A DNA stretch of 64,000 nucleotides from Aquimarina spinulae (GTDB taxonomy: Bacteria > Bacteroidota > Bacteroidia > Flavobacteriales > Flavobacteriaceae), in NCBI RefSeq assembly GCF_943373825.1, contig NZ_CALSBP010000002.1:3585501-3649500 (forward strand). Direction: 5' to 3'. The position numbers and the translations under genes were made by a program. The notes below the pieces were generated by a model, which worked only from the letters and a program-made list of their open reading frames with translations, was not told the DNA's origin and searched no databases. Within the stretch, counting starts at the first letter, position 1, and the number at the start of each line of letters is the position of its first letter. Of this stretch, positions 9,269-20,117 are shown one piece after another.

Positions 9269-10546
9269 ATGAATAAAAAAAAATTACTCTTCATTTTAGG
9301 TATAGTTGTCATTGTAATTGTACTACTTGTTTATGGTAAGAAAGCTGGATGGTTTGGTGAAAGTGGAAACTTTAGAGAAGTATCGGTTACCAAAATTGAC
9401 AAAATTGATATTGTAGAAACTGTTTCGGCTACGGGTAAAATACAACCCGAAGTAGAGGTTAAACTTTCTTCAGAAGTATCAGGAGAGATTATCGACTTAC
9501 CCATCAAAGAAGGCCAACAGGTTCAAAAAGGAGATCTTTTGGTTCGTATAAACCCCGATATTATTCAATCTGGATTAAACAGGTCCCAGGCGGCATTAGA
9601 AAATGTAAGAGCTGGATTGCGGCAAGCCGAAGCTAGTTTAAAAGAATCAAAATTAAGCTATGATCGTAATAAGGCGTTATTTGATAAAGGAGTAATTTCT
9701 AAAGCAGAGTGGGATAGAGCAACCTCTGCATATGAAGGAGCAGAAGCAGCTAAGCAATCAGCGTATTATAATGTAAGAAGTGCTCAGGCAACTGTTAACG
9801 AAGCCAAAGATAATCTAAGCAGAACTACGATTTATGCTCCTATGACAGGTACAATTTCTAAGTTATCTGTAGAATTGGGAGAAAGAGTAGTAGGTACCCA
9901 ACAAATGGCGGGTACAGAGATCGTACGTGTTGCTAATCTTAGTAATATGGAAGTAGAAGTAGATGTGAATGAAAATGATATCGTTAAAGTTTCAATTGCA
10001 GATTCTACAATTGTTGAAGTAGATGCTTATCTAAAGAAACAATTTAAAGGAATAGTTACAGAAATCGCTAATTCTGCAGAAAATGCTGTAAGCGCAGATC
10101 AAGTAACTAATTTTAGAGTGAAAGTTAGAATTTTGGAGGAGTCATATGCCGATTTACTAGAAGGGAAGTCAGAAAACTATTCTCCGTTTAGACCAGGTAT
10201 GACTGCTACGGTTGATGTTATTACAGATAAAAGAAAGGATATAATAGGCGTTCCTATAAGTTCTATAGTAATTAAAAATGATACTTCTGATGTGAAAAAA
10301 ATCTCTTCTAAGGATGAGATATCATCGGAAACCAATAAAAAATTCGAATGTGTATTCGTTAAGAATGGCGAAACTGCCAAATTAAGAGTGATAAAAACGG
10401 GTATTCAGGATGATAGTAATATTGAGATAACTAGTGGATTGAAGGAAGGAGATGAGGTTATAACAGGACCTTATAATGTGGTTACCAAAATACTTAAGAC
10501 AGGAGATAAAGTAACTACCGAGAAAGAGAAAAAATCTACCAAATAA
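9269..10546 (+). CDS. Periplasmic adaptor (HlyD/MacA family) 2
   Basis: A 425-residue adaptor with an N-terminal anchor (about residues 4-22), split lipoyl-like domain (SATGKIQPEVEVKLSSEVSG and IYAPMTGTISKLSVELGERV), a coiled-coil hairpin (about 105-185) and barrel domains. It shares the YDRNKALFDKGVIS hairpin segment almost exactly with adaptor 1, so the two are paralogues. In the last third there is a variable insert rich in Lys/Ser/Asp (about residues 335-360). It is the last gene of the exporter operon, 80 bp after the TolC-like gene. A pump with two distinct adaptors may form a heteromeric hexamer. Confidence 0.88.
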   Translation: MNKKKLLFILGIVVIVIVLLVYGKKAGWFGESGNFREVSVTKIDKIDIVETVSATGKIQPEVEVKLSSEVSGEIIDLPIKEGQQVQKGDLLVRINPDIIQSGLNRSQAALENVRAGLRQAEASLKESKLSYDRNKALFDKGVISKAEWDRATSAYEGAEAAKQSAYYNVRSAQATVNEAKDNLSRTTIYAPMTGTISKLSVELGERVVGTQQMAGTEIVRVANLSNMEVEVDVNENDIVKVSIADSTIVEVDAYLKKQFKGIVTEIANSAENAVSADQVTNFRVKVRILEESYADLLEGKSENYSPFRPGMTATVDVITDKRKDIIGVPISSIVIKNDTSDVKKISSKDEISSETNKKFECVFVKNGETAKLRVIKTGIQDDSNIEITSGLKEGDEVITGPYNVVTKILKTGDKVTTEKEKKSTK

Positions 10547-10632
10547 AAACTAGCAGCAGTTTTAGGGACTCACCAAAATTCTATTAGTTAAGACTTCTAA
10601 AACTTCGGTAAAACATTTAGTGATGGACATAT

Positions 10633-10664
10633 CTAATTAGATCATTTTTTTTGCCTAATTAGAT
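10633..10664. promoter_or_regulatory. Two CTAATTAGAT copies in the tsaB leader
   Basis: CTAATTAGAT occurs at 10633-10642 and again at 10655-10664, exactly 22 bp apart (about two helical turns). The first is part of a perfect 12-bp palindrome ATCTAATTAGAT. A -7-like TATCTTTG follows at 10665. This could be a repressor site or chance in AT-rich DNA. Confidence 0.3.
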
Positions 10665-10688
10665 TATCTTTGCCTAAATTTTTGATAG

Positions 10689-11351
10689 ATGGCTTATATC
10701 CTTTGTATAGAAACTTCAACAACCAATTGTTCTGTAGCTTTAGCTAATGACAAAGAGGTAATTGGATTAAAAGAGGATTATGATAGCACATATTCTCATG
10801 CAGAACGGTTACATAATTTTATTGATAAAGTTATAAAAGAAGCAGGGTTAACCCCAAAAGATCTTTCTGCGGTTTCGGTTAGTAAAGGTCCCGGTTCATA
10901 TACAGGATTAAGAATAGGTGTATCGGCAGCAAAAGGGTTATGCTATGCATTAGATATCCCATTAATAGCTGTGCCTACTCTGCACTCATTAGCATTGCAG
11001 GTATCACCAGAAAAAGATAGCTATATTGTTCCTATGCTAGATGCTCGAAGAATGGAAGTGTATTCTGCCGTTTTTACTAATACGTATAAAGAAATAAGAA
11101 AAACAGAGGCAGAAATTCTTACCGAGACTTCTTTTAAAGCGCATTTACAGGAGAGAAAAGTATATTTCATAGGAAATGGTGTAGAAAAATTTTCGGCGAT
11201 TTGTAACGATGCTAATGCTGTATTTGTACAAAACAAATTGCCATCTGCAAATGAGATGGCAATGTTAAGTTATCCTAAATTTTTGAAAAAAGATTTTGAA
11301 GATGTTAGTTACCTCGACCCGTATTACTTAAAAGACTTCGTGACGGGCTAG
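10689..11351 (+). CDS. tsaB: tRNA threonylcarbamoyladenosine biosynthesis protein TsaB
   Basis: A 220-residue cytoplasmic protein of the ASKHA fold. The N-terminal LCIETSTTNCSVAL and the VSKGPGSYTGLRIGVSAAKGL motif (about residues 66-86) are diagnostic of TsaB, the scaffold partner of TsaD in forming t6A at position 37 of ANN-decoding tRNAs. Length is normal for the family. Its last 47 bp overlap, tail to tail, the end of the convergent hypothetical gene at 11305. It appears to have its own promoter in the 142-bp gap after the exporter operon. Confidence 0.93.
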   Translation: MAYILCIETSTTNCSVALANDKEVIGLKEDYDSTYSHAERLHNFIDKVIKEAGLTPKDLSAVSVSKGPGSYTGLRIGVSAAKGLCYALDIPLIAVPTLHSLALQVSPEKDSYIVPMLDARRMEVYSAVFTNTYKEIRKTEAEILTETSFKAHLQERKVYFIGNGVEKFSAICNDANAVFVQNKLPSANEMAMLSYPKFLKKDFEDVSYLDPYYLKDFVTG

Positions 11352-12012
11352 AATCAGAGCTTTTTAATGCATTATATCTAGCTACAAGTCGAATTAAATC
11401 TTCTTCTTTTCTCAAACGAATTCTTTCCTTTTTTAAATAATCTTTCAATTCGTTTTCTTTATCATTAAATGCTGCAAGCATTTCTTTTTTGTTCATTGGT
11501 AATTCCATGATAACACCAGATTCTTCAAGGTAATATGAGGTAATCATTCTAAGTGTTCCTGGATCAGAAGGGCCGCTAATTATCGGACCTGTTTTTTCGG
11601 GATCTTTTATTTTGAGTGTAAATTTTTTATAAATACGATATCTGTCGGTTAATTCTACTAATACATAATAGCCATCTCTATTGCTTCCTCGTTGATTTTT
11701 GAATTCACAGTAATAGAAATAGTCACCATCGATTCGAGCATGAATAGTTGGGCTTTTAACCACTTCGTATAATTTGGATTGCGAACTATATTCTAGAGCA
11801 TCAGAATAAATGTTATACTTAAGTTTAGCATCAAAAGTTCCTGATTTCTCATCAATAACACTAGATTCTTTATAACGACTCTTCATATAGATACTACCAT
11901 CATAATCATCATATAAAGAAACTCTGGTAGTAGATGTAAGTAAATTTCGGGGTAATTGTGCAAATAATGCAGACGATGCTATCAAGCATAAAAAAAGTAA
12001 TATTCTTCTCAT
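11305..12012 (-). CDS. Secreted protein of unknown function (paralogue of the gene at 12340)
   Basis: A 235-residue protein with a clear signal peptide (MRRILLFLCLIASSALFAQ). I do not recognise the family. The mature part looks beta-rich and ends in a charged helix (KKERIRLRKEEDLIRLVARY). The next gene upstream has the same layout and the matching end (GKENLSLKKEKDLIKLVNFY), so the two are diverged paralogues. This copy carries about 19 extra Ser/Arg-rich residues beyond the shared end, encoded antisense to the last 47 bp of tsaB; the paralogue stops right there. The tail may come from loss of the original stop codon. Confidence 0.7.
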   Translation of the reverse strand: MRRILLFLCLIASSALFAQLPRNLLTSTTRVSLYDDYDGSIYMKSRYKESSVIDEKSGTFDAKLKYNIYSDALEYSSQSKLYEVVKSPTIHARIDGDYFYYCEFKNQRGSNRDGYYVLVELTDRYRIYKKFTLKIKDPEKTGPIISGPSDPGTLRMITSYYLEESGVIMELPMNKKEMLAAFNDKENELKDYLKKERIRLRKEEDLIRLVARYNALKSSDSSPSRSLLSNTGRGN

Positions 12013-12339
12013 AGTTTTTCGATTTAGGTGTGATAAACTTAAAGAAATAACATTTTAAATACAATTAATATGCTTTTTTGATCAAATTTTTACGAATTTC
12101 ATAATTCAAACATGTGTAGCGTTAAATTATTAGGAATAAAATTGCGATTTTAACAAATAATTCACATAGGCATTTTGCGGTAAAACCGTAATTAATGTAG
12201 GATTAAGACTACAATTGAATTGATTGTTAATGGTTTAAAGGTGTTAAAAAATCCACAAAAAACATTTTTTTAACACTTTTAGCATAGCTCAAAATAAAAA
12301 GTGGTTAAGCGTTTTTTTGCTACATTACTTAAAATAGTA
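12013..12339. other. 327-bp gene-free region between two paralogous secreted-protein genes
   Basis: No open frame of interest lies here. The region holds a CGGT-AAA-ACCG palindrome at 12178 and several A/T-rich stretches, and presumably the promoter of the 11305 gene. A run like AACACTTTTAGC near 12272 is not followed by a clear stem. No terminator was found for the gene at 12340. Confidence 0.6.
12176..12190. promoter_or_regulatory. TACG-N7-CGTA-type palindrome (TGCG-GTAAAAC-CGTA)
   Basis: CGGT-AAA-ACCG forms an inverted repeat, followed by TAATTA-like sequence (CCGTAATTAATG). The better copy at 47937 shares ACCGTAATTA. Both lie about 160-175 bp upstream of the start codon of a minus-strand secreted-protein gene. 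It may be an operator; the binding protein is unknown. Confidence 0.4.
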
Positions 12340-13038
12340 TTACAATGTGTTGTAGAAATTTACTAATTTAATTAGATCCTTTTCTTTCTTTAAACTTAAA
12401 TTTTCTTTACCAATAAAATCTTTTACTTCTTTTTGATTGTTAGGAAAGATACTTACCGTTTTCTTTTTACTTGAACTAACAGGAAATAGTTTTTCGTCTA
12501 TTTCTAAATAATAGGCATGTTGATCTGTGAATTTTGCTGGAATATCTTTGTTCATTGGAGTTTTTGCGATTTTGGTATCAATATATTTTTTTTTCAATAG
12601 TTTGTATAAACTGATTTTGGTATTACTTGTTAGCTTTATTAAATACCCATTTTTAGTTTTATTATTGCGATATTTGTATTCCTTATAATGATACTCTCTA
12701 TTCTTAATTCGCACATAGACACTTTTGTTTTTGGTGAGTCCTAGAATTTCAGAAGATTTTAAGGTTTTGCTTACTTCTATTTGATCGTTAAACACATTGT
12801 ATCTTAAAAACAGTTTTCTGATCTTTTGTTTAGAATTGTTATGAATAATCTCTCCTAATTCAAACTTCGCATTTTCATAAGGAGTCCCTAGCGTCTTGTT
12901 TTTATTATCTTTAAAATATTTATGTGCATATAATAAAGGAGTAAAAGAATTTGTTTGGTTCTTGCCATTTGATACGACCTGGGCATTAATCGCAAATGCA
13001 AACATGAAAGCTATAAAAAATAAAAATATTCTTTTCAT
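12340..13038 (-). CDS. Secreted protein of unknown function (paralogue of the gene at 11305)
   Basis: A 232-residue protein with a signal peptide (MKRIFLFFIAFMFAFAINAQ) and a very lysine-rich mature chain. I do not recognise the family. Shared features with the 11305 gene are similar length, a Tyr-rich middle (VRIKNREYHYKEYKYRNN here; ARIDGDYFYYCEFKNQRG there), a following GYL/GYY strand, and a charged C-terminal helix. It ends exactly where the shared domain ends. Probably periplasmic or surface-exposed; an outer-membrane or envelope role is only inferred from export. Confidence 0.68.
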   Translation of the reverse strand: MKRIFLFFIAFMFAFAINAQVVSNGKNQTNSFTPLLYAHKYFKDNKNKTLGTPYENAKFELGEIIHNNSKQKIRKLFLRYNVFNDQIEVSKTLKSSEILGLTKNKSVYVRIKNREYHYKEYKYRNNKTKNGYLIKLTSNTKISLYKLLKKKYIDTKIAKTPMNKDIPAKFTDQHAYYLEIDEKLFPVSSSKKKTVSIFPNNQKEVKDFIGKENLSLKKEKDLIKLVNFYNTL

Positions 13039-13143
13039 AATAAGTGAATTTTGGATTAGTATTGAAATATTATGTTATACTAATTTGAGTCAAAAACTAA
13101 GTCAGGTTAAATTAAAATTTAATATAGGTTTCCCCAGAAGTAT

Positions 13144-15300
13144 TTATTCTAAAGGTAAAATGTCTTTAAATTCTTCAACCGGATATTTACATGAATTATT
13201 TACACATAAATAAAACAAAGTTTTGTCTTTAACAAATCTGTTTTTTAATAAGGCAGTATCAGAATCTGATGTACCTCCCGCTATTAGTTTATTTGGAATA
13301 TAAGTTTGACTTACTTCTTTTAATTTAATTTTAGCTTCTTTACCTATAATAACCAATTCATAAAAGTTAAAAGAAAAATTGAGCATAAGATCTAACCAAT
13401 TAGAGTACCCCGATGCATAAGACTTGATTTGCGGTTTAATATTATGTAACATTTGTTCACTTATTTCTTTGTAATGAGAACGATCAAGATAATGAGATAG
13501 TAGAAATAAGTTCTTAGCCATTATTGAATTAGATGCTGGGATTACATTATCACTGTATTCTATAGTACGTGTAATAAGTTTTGGGTCTTGATCAGAAGTA
13601 AAATAGAATATATTCTTGCTTTCATTAAAAAAGTGGTTTAAAGTGTATTGTGTAAGTTGTTCGGATACCTCTAGCCATTCTGGGTCAAATGTGTTTTGAT
13701 ATAAGGTTATAAAAGCTTCAATAACCAGTGCATAATCTTCTAAATACCCATTAATGGTACTTTTGCCGTTTTTGTAGTTATGAAATAAAGATGTATCATT
13801 TTTTAACTGAGTAGTTTTGATAAAATTTGCATTTTTTATAGCAGCATCCAAAAACTTTTTCTCTCCAAAAGCTCTATATGCATCTAGATAACTTTTTAGC
13901 ATTAAAGCGTTCCACGAAGTTAGAGTTTTGTCATCTAATCGTGGTCGAGAGCGTTTTTCACGCTCATGAAGTAAAACTTGTTTCCATTTAGAGATTTTTT
14001 TAATCAAGACTTCACTATCAATATTATTTTCACTACAGAACTTTTGATGAGTATCCTTTCTAATTAAAACATAGTTTCCTTTTTCCCAGAAACCATATGA
14101 ATTTATATTATAATAATCAGCAAAGAGGGTGTAGTCATTATCAGGGACTATTTTTTTTAATTCTTCTTTGGTCCATACATAAAAAGCACCTTCTTCTAGT
14201 TCTCCGTCCAAAGTTTTACTATCTGCATCTAAAGACGAATAAAAGGCTCCTTCTTTATTAGTAAGCTCTCTTGCTACAAAATCTAAAGTTTCATAAACCA
14301 CATCTTTAAACCAGGGATCTTTGGTAACTAAAAAAGCATCAGAATACAGACTTACTAATTGTGCATTATCATATAACATTTTCTCGAAGTGGGGAACATG
14401 CCATTTTCCATCTGTAGAATATCGTGCAAACCCTCCTCCAACATGATCATACACTCCACCATATGATATTTTTGTCAAGGTATTTTTTACAAAATTTAAT
14501 AGTGTTTCGTCTTTGATTTGATGAGCATATCGAAGAAGGAAATGATAATTATTGGGCATCATAAATTTAGGAACTCGTTTTGTACCTCCTTTTTGATGGT
14601 CAAAATGAGAACTCCATTCTTTTACAGAAGTCGCTATAAATTCTTTATCAAAATTAATAGCATTAGTGTTTACTTCGATAAGATCTACAGCCTTAATCCC
14701 TTGTTCTAGTTTTTCAGCATATTCTATTAGCTTATCGGGTTGTTTTTCATATAAATTTGCAATTTGTTTTAAGGCATCAACCCAATTTCCTTTAGGAAAA
14801 TAGGTGCCTCCCCAAACAGGCCTTCCGTCGGGTAATACAACCATATTAAGAGGCCAACCACCACTGCCGGTCATTAATTGTACTGCACTCATATATACCT
14901 GATCTATATCGGGGCGTTCTTCACGATCTACTTTAATATTTACATAATTCGCATTCATGATTTCTGCTACCTTAGGATCTTCAAAGCTTTCATGTTCCAT
15001 CACATGGCACCAATGGCAAGCTGCGTATCCTATACTTACAATAATAAGCTTGTTTTCTTTTTTAGCTTGTTGTAGTGCTTCTTCTCCCCAAGGTTTCCAA
15101 TTTACAGGATTTTGAGCATGTTGCAGGAGATATGGACTGGTTTCATGAATAAGATCATTAGTATAAGCGTGTTGTTCCATAGGTGGTTTATTTTGACTTG
15201 TGCACGTTGTAAATAATAGCGATGATATAATAATGCATAAATATTTCACCAGAGTCGATTTTAGTAATGTATAAAAATATAAAAAGCATCCCGAATACAT
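13144..15300 (-). CDS. DUF255 thioredoxin-domain protein (YyaL/SSP411 family)
   Basis: A protein of up to 718 residues. [20 protein letters not shown] followed by [13 protein letters not shown] is the hallmark of DUF255, a thioredoxin-like domain (about residues 45-200) with CxxC. The remaining two thirds resemble an alpha/alpha-toroid (six-hairpin glycosidase-like fold, with [21 protein letters not shown]). The enzymatic function of this family is not settled. The N-terminus contains a hydrophobic stretch ending LLFTTC, a plausible but imperfect lipobox. The start is uncertain: the ATG at 15300 or a GTG at 15249 just before the hydrophobic segment. Confidence 0.88.
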   Translation of the reverse strand: MYSGCFLYFYTLLKSTLVKYLCIIISSLLFTTCTSQNKPPMEQHAYTNDLIHETSPYLLQHAQNPVNWKPWGEEALQQAKKENKLIIVSIGYAACHWCHVMEHESFEDPKVAEIMNANYVNIKVDREERPDIDQVYMSAVQLMTGSGGWPLNMVVLPDGRPVWGGTYFPKGNWVDALKQIANLYEKQPDKLIEYAEKLEQGIKAVDLIEVNTNAINFDKEFIATSVKEWSSHFDHQKGGTKRVPKFMMPNNYHFLLRYAHQIKDETLLNFVKNTLTKISYGGVYDHVGGGFARYSTDGKWHVPHFEKMLYDNAQLVSLYSDAFLVTKDPWFKDVVYETLDFVARELTNKEGAFYSSLDADSKTLDGELEEGAFYVWTKEELKKIVPDNDYTLFADYYNINSYGFWEKGNYVLIRKDTHQKFCSENNIDSEVLIKKISKWKQVLLHEREKRSRPRLDDKTLTSWNALMLKSYLDAYRAFGEKKFLDAAIKNANFIKTTQLKNDTSLFHNYKNGKSTINGYLEDYALVIEAFITLYQNTFDPEWLEVSEQLTQYTLNHFFNESKNIFYFTSDQDPKLITRTIEYSDNVIPASNSIMAKNLFLLSHYLDRSHYKEISEQMLHNIKPQIKSYASGYSNWLDLMLNFSFNFYELVIIGKEAKIKLKEVSQTYIPNKLIAGGTSDSDTALLKNRFVKDKTLFYLCVNNSCKYPVEEFKDILPLE

Positions 15301-15334
15301 CAGAATGCTTTTTATAAAGAAGTAATAAAACTTT

Positions 15335-15535
15335 TTATTTTACTTCAAAAGAGATTTTTAGGCTTACTCTGAATTCTGTTACATCATTGTCTTTAACCAC
15401 AACACTTTGATCTGCAACATAAGCAGATCTAATGTTTTTTACAGATTTACTAGCTTGTTTTACAGCATTTCTAGTAGCATCTTCCCAGCTTTTTTCAGAA
15501 TTTGCTAATACTTCGATAACTTTAATAATCGCCAT
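15335..15535 (-). CDS. Dodecin family flavin-binding protein
   Basis: A 66-residue protein with the complete dodecin pattern: beta1 ([19 protein letters not shown]), a helix ([18 protein letters not shown]) and two strands ending [12 protein letters not shown]. Dodecins assemble into dodecameric shells that bind riboflavin, FMN or related flavins in the cytoplasm and buffer or store them. The conserved Trp that stacks on the flavin in archaeal and bacterial dodecins corresponds to W17 here. It stands alone, between DUF255 and the glycine cleavage operon on the same strand. Confidence 0.9.
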   Translation of the reverse strand: MAIIKVIEVLANSEKSWEDATRNAVKQASKSVKNIRSAYVADQSVVVKDNDVTEFRVSLKISFEVK

Positions 15536-15704
15536 GTTGTGAGTTTTTTAAATTAAAAAATATAAGAATATCTAAGATACAACAAACTGTTGCTTTTTAG
15601 AAAAAATAGCATGTATTCTTTTCCTGGATTTTTCGATATAATTATAAATTTATCGTTAAAAAGCATATGGGCATAAAATCACCTTGTTTTTTGATGAGTA
15701 ACCG

Positions 15705-16088
15705 TTATTCTGCTCCTATTAATTTTTTATATGCATTAGCATCTAATAGATCATTAATCTCTTCTGAGTTAGAGATTTCTATTTTAGCAAGCCAACCATC
15801 AGTATAGGGATCAGAATTTACCATTTCCGGATTTGACTCCAGCTCTTCATTAATTTCAATAACAGTACCCGAAATTGGCATAAAAATATCAGAAACGGTT
15901 TTAACTGCTTCAATAGACCCCATTACTTCTCCTTCATTAAGTTCTTCATCCAAAGATTCGAGTTCTACATAAACAATATCTCCTAACTCACTTTGTGCAA
16001 AATCTGTAATGCCTATATGAGCAATATTGTTCTCGATTCTGATCCATTCGTGATCTTTGCTATACTTTAATTCTTCTGGGATATTCAT
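15705..16088 (-). CDS. gcvH: Glycine cleavage system H protein
   Basis: A 127-residue lipoyl carrier. GSIEAVKTVSDIF places the lipoylated lysine near residue 64. The protein shuttles the aminomethyl group between GcvP, GcvT and the lipoamide dehydrogenase. DHEWI at the N-terminus and the GWLAKIEI strand are also typical. It is the last gene of glyA-gcvP-gcvT-gcvH, starting 4 bp after the gcvT stop. No lipoamide dehydrogenase gene is in the window, so that part must be encoded elsewhere. Confidence 0.95.
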   Translation of the reverse strand: MNIPEELKYSKDHEWIRIENNIAHIGITDFAQSELGDIVYVELESLDEELNEGEVMGSIEAVKTVSDIFMPISGTVIEINEELESNPEMVNSDPYTDGWLAKIEISNSEEINDLLDANAYKKLIGAE

Positions 16089-16092
16089 AGTT

Positions 16093-17187
16093 TTATTTTT
16101 TTATGAAAGGTGTTTTTTTAACTATTGCTTTGATGCGCTTATTTCGAATTTCGATAAAAATGGTACTATCTGCTTTAGCGTGGGGAATAGTTACATAACC
16201 AAGCCCTATTCCTTTTTCTAATATTGGTGATTGACTTCCTGAAGTTACTTTTCCGATACACTCATCATTTTCATTATATATTGTATACCCAGCTCTAGGA
16301 ATACCTTTTTCTATCATTTCAAAACCAACTAATCTTCGAGTGACTCCCTCTGCTTTTTGTTTTTGTAAAGCTTCAGAATTAATAAAAGGTTTAGTGAATT
16401 TTGTAATCCAACCTAATCCTGCTTCTAATGGAGAGGTGGTGTCATCAATATCATTTCCATACAAGCAGAATCCCATTTCTAATCGTAATGTATCTCTTGC
16501 TCCAAGTCCGATAGGCTGAATGTTATCTTCTTTTCCAATTTCGAGAATTGCATCCCAAAGTTGTTCTGCTCCAGAATTAGGAACATAAAGTTCAAAACCT
16601 CCTGCACCTGTATATCCTGTAGCAGAAATAATTACATCTTGTATCCCTCCTATTTCACCCATAACAAAAGTGTAATATGGGATATTAGCAAGCGTTACTT
16701 TTGTGAGTTTTTGTAATACCTGGCTTGCAAGTGGTCCTTGTACGGCAAAAAGTGATATTTTATTAGAACGATCAATCATTTCTACATTGTCTGTATTATG
16801 ACTTTTTATCCAGTTCCAGTCCTTATCGATATTAGAGGCGTTAACTACCAAAAGATATTCTTCATCACCTAGTTTATAGATAATAAGATCATCTACCACA
16901 CCGCCTTTGTCATTGGGCATACAAGAATACTGAGCACTCCCAATATTTAATTTAGTGGCATCATTACTACTTATTTTCTGAATTAAATCTAACGCTTTAG
17001 GTCCTTTAAGGATAAATTCGCCCATATGTGATACGTCAAATATACCAACACCTTCTCTTACAGTTTTATGCTCCTGTACTACAGAGGTATATTGAAGTGG
17101 CATTAAATATCCTGCAAATGGGACCATTTTTGCTCCCAATTCCTGGTGCTTAGCTTCGAGAGCTATACTCATTAGTTCTGTTTCCAT
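16093..17187 (-). CDS. gcvT: Glycine cleavage system aminomethyltransferase (T protein)
   Basis: A 364-residue protein of normal family length. It transfers the one-carbon unit from the aminomethylated H protein to tetrahydrofolate and releases ammonia. Visible motifs include [34 protein letters not shown] and [20 protein letters not shown], the last carrying folate-contact residues of the family. It lies one base from the gcvP stop, so expression is tightly coupled. Confidence 0.95.
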   Translation of the reverse strand: METELMSIALEAKHQELGAKMVPFAGYLMPLQYTSVVQEHKTVREGVGIFDVSHMGEFILKGPKALDLIQKISSNDATKLNIGSAQYSCMPNDKGGVVDDLIIYKLGDEEYLLVVNASNIDKDWNWIKSHNTDNVEMIDRSNKISLFAVQGPLASQVLQKLTKVTLANIPYYTFVMGEIGGIQDVIISATGYTGAGGFELYVPNSGAEQLWDAILEIGKEDNIQPIGLGARDTLRLEMGFCLYGNDIDDTTSPLEAGLGWITKFTKPFINSEALQKQKAEGVTRRLVGFEMIEKGIPRAGYTIYNENDECIGKVTSGSQSPILEKGIGLGYVTIPHAKADSTIFIEIRNKRIKAIVKKTPFIKK

Positions 17188-17188
17188 A

Positions 17189-20092
17189 TTAGTTTATAGT
17201 TATTTCTGTATTTTTTATATCTTCTTCAAAAGCCGAAACAGGTAGGCAACTACACATTAAATTTCGATCTCCATGGGCATCATTTACACGACCTACACTA
17301 GGCCAGAATTTATTGCTTTTTATATGAGGTAGCGGAAAAGCTGCTTTGGTTCGGGAATAGGGCATATCCCAATTATCTCGAGCGATAAACTCCATAGTGT
17401 GAGGAGCATTTTTTAATACATTTTGCTCCCTAGAGGCAGTTCCATTTGCTATTTCTTTTATTTCATTTCTTATACTTATCATAGCATCAATAAAACGGTC
17501 GAGTTCTTCTACAGTTTCACTTTCTGTAGGTTCTATCATAATAGTTCCTGCAACAGGAAATGATACAGTTGGTGCATGAAATCCGTAATCCATAAGTCTT
17601 TTTGCAATATCGGTTACGGTAATATCTTCTTCTTTAAATGCTCTACAATCGATAATAAGCTCATGGGCATTGCGACCTTTTTCTCCTGTAAATAGGATAG
17701 GATAATGATCGACGAGTTTTTCTTTTATGTAGTTAGCGTTTAGAATTGCCATTTTTGTAGCAGAGGTTAATCCTTCGCCACCCATTAATGCGATATATGC
17801 ATAAGAAATAGAAAGAATACTAGCACTACCCCAAGGAGCTGCAGAGATAGCTGCGATAGCCTTTTCTCCTCCTGCATTTTTTACTACTGCATTACCCGGT
17901 ATAAATGGAGCAAGTTCTTTACTTACGGCAATAGGACCCATCCCTGGTCCACCACCACCATGAGGGATACAAAAGGTTTTATGAAGGTTAAGGTGACATA
18001 CGTCTCCACCGATAATTCCAGGGCTAGTTAACCCTAATTGAGCGTTTAGATTTGCTCCATCCAAGTACACTTTTCCTCCATTGTCATGAATAATCTCACA
18101 GGCTTCTTTAATATTTTCTTCAAAAACACCATGAGTAGATGGATAGGTAACCATTAAAGCCATTAAATTATCCTTATGTTTTTCGGCTTTAGCACGCAAG
18201 TCATCGATATCTATATCTCCATTTTCTCTACAGGATACAATAACTACTTGTTGCCCCGCCATAGTTGCAGTTGCAGGATTGGTACCATGTGCAGACGATG
18301 GGATAAGAGTTATATTTCTATGAGTTTGGTTTTTATCTGCATAATATGCTTTTATAACCATTAAGCCTGCAAGTTCTCCCTGCGCTCCACTGTTTGGTTG
18401 TAAGGAGGTAGTATATAAACCAGTGATTTCTGCCAGCCATGAGGCTAAATGCTCAAACATTTGATGGTATCCTTTTGCTTGATTTGTGGGTACAAAAGGA
18501 TGAATATTGGCAAGCTCACCCCACGATAAAGGCATCATCTCTGTAGTTGCATTAAGTTTCATGGTGCATGAACCTAAGGCAATCATAGAATGCACTAATG
18601 AAAGATCTTTATTTTCTAATCTTTTTAGATATCTAAGCATTTCATGCTCTGCCTGGTAAGAATTAAATACAGGGTGTTCTAGATAAGAAGATTTTCTTTG
18701 TAAAGAAGCAGGGATTGCAGTTGCATCAATTTTCCAATCTGTTATCTTTACCGTTTTACCCTTTGCATTAGCAAAGATTTCGATGATATCTTGTAGATCG
18801 GCCAATGTAGTTTTTTCGTGCAGTGATATCCCTACATGATTATCCTCAAAATATCTGAAATTGATTTCTTTATCAAGAGCTATTTTTTTAATACGTTCTT
18901 TATCTTCTACTTCTATTTTTAAAGTATCAAAAAAATGAGTATTCGTTTGTGTATATCCGAGTTTCTCTAATTCTTGATTAAGTTTAGCCGTTGATAAATG
19001 GATTTTATTGGCGATCTGAGATAGTCCATCTTTTCCGTGATACACAGCATACATACCAGCCATTACAGCAAGTAATACCTGTGCGGTACAGATATTTGAG
19101 GTAGCTTTTTCTCGTTTAATGTGTTGCTCTCTGGTTTGTAGTGCCATTCGATATGCAGGACGACCATGGCTATCTTCTGTTACTCCAATAATTCTACCAG
19201 GAATATGACGTTTATACACTTCTTTTGTAGCAAAATATGCAGCATGTGGCCCACCATATCCTAGGGGTACTCCAAATCTTTGTGAAGTACCTACAACTAC
19301 ATCTACTCCCATTTCGCCTGGTGCAGTAATATGTGTTAATGCCATTAGATCAGATGCTACAGCAATTTTTACTTCATGTTTTTGTGCTTCAGTAATATAT
19401 GGTGTTGGATCAGTAATTGTTCCATTGCTATCAGGATATTGGATAAGAAGTCCGAAAAGGTCAGGGTTTGACATATCAAGTTCGGCGATATCTCCAACAA
19501 CTACATTAATACCAATAGGTTCTGCACGACCTATGATAAGCTCTATGGTATGCGGAAATGTTTTTTGATCAATAAAAAATGTACTGGCTTGTTTTTTTGC
19601 TCTGCTTTTTACACGATATAGAAGTGTCATGGCTTCTGCTGCAGCCGTAGCTTCATCCAAAAGAGAAGCATTAGCTAGTTCCATTCCTGTAAGATCTGTA
19701 ATCATGGTTTGATAATTGATCAAGGCTTCTAGCCGACCTTGTGCTATCTCTGCCTGATACGGTGTGTAAGCAGTATACCAAGCTGGATTCTCAAGAATAT
19801 TTCGCTGAATAACTGGCGGTACAATACAGTCGTGATATCCCATTCCTATAAATGAACGGAATACTTTATTGTTTTCCATCATAGATTTGAAGTTGGTAAG
19901 GAACTCCAATTCTGTTTGAGCTTTTGGTAATGCTAATGGTTTTGTAGAACGAATGTTTTTTGGAACTGTCTCATCAATTAACTGTGTTAATGATGAAACA
20001 CCAATCACGTTTAGCATTTGACCAATTTCTTTTTTACCTGGGCCTATATGCCTTGGTAGGAATTCTTGTTTAAGTGTACTTAGATCTTTCAT
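17189..20092 (-). CDS. gcvP: Glycine dehydrogenase (decarboxylating), single-chain P protein
   Basis: A 967-residue PLP enzyme, the full-length homodimeric form rather than the split gcvPA/gcvPB form. The PLP lysine lies in [20 protein letters not shown] near residue 706. The N-terminal RHIGPG and central [20 protein letters not shown] are conserved. It decarboxylates glycine and loads the aminomethyl group onto lipoyl-GcvH. It is 25 bp downstream of glyA and one base from gcvT, making a compact operon that interconverts serine, glycine and 5,10-methylene-THF. Confidence 0.96.
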   Translation of the reverse strand: MKDLSTLKQEFLPRHIGPGKKEIGQMLNVIGVSSLTQLIDETVPKNIRSTKPLALPKAQTELEFLTNFKSMMENNKVFRSFIGMGYHDCIVPPVIQRNILENPAWYTAYTPYQAEIAQGRLEALINYQTMITDLTGMELANASLLDEATAAAEAMTLLYRVKSRAKKQASTFFIDQKTFPHTIELIIGRAEPIGINVVVGDIAELDMSNPDLFGLLIQYPDSNGTITDPTPYITEAQKHEVKIAVASDLMALTHITAPGEMGVDVVVGTSQRFGVPLGYGGPHAAYFATKEVYKRHIPGRIIGVTEDSHGRPAYRMALQTREQHIKREKATSNICTAQVLLAVMAGMYAVYHGKDGLSQIANKIHLSTAKLNQELEKLGYTQTNTHFFDTLKIEVEDKERIKKIALDKEINFRYFEDNHVGISLHEKTTLADLQDIIEIFANAKGKTVKITDWKIDATAIPASLQRKSSYLEHPVFNSYQAEHEMLRYLKRLENKDLSLVHSMIALGSCTMKLNATTEMMPLSWGELANIHPFVPTNQAKGYHQMFEHLASWLAEITGLYTTSLQPNSGAQGELAGLMVIKAYYADKNQTHRNITLIPSSAHGTNPATATMAGQQVVIVSCRENGDIDIDDLRAKAEKHKDNLMALMVTYPSTHGVFEENIKEACEIIHDNGGKVYLDGANLNAQLGLTSPGIIGGDVCHLNLHKTFCIPHGGGGPGMGPIAVSKELAPFIPGNAVVKNAGGEKAIAAISAAPWGSASILSISYAYIALMGGEGLTSATKMAILNANYIKEKLVDHYPILFTGEKGRNAHELIIDCRAFKEEDITVTDIAKRLMDYGFHAPTVSFPVAGTIMIEPTESETVEELDRFIDAMISIRNEIKEIANGTASREQNVLKNAPHTMEFIARDNWDMPYSRTKAAFPLPHIKSNKFWPSVGRVNDAHGDRNLMCSCLPVSAFEEDIKNTEITIN

Positions 20093-20117
20093 AATATAAC
20101 TATCCGCTAGATTGTTT

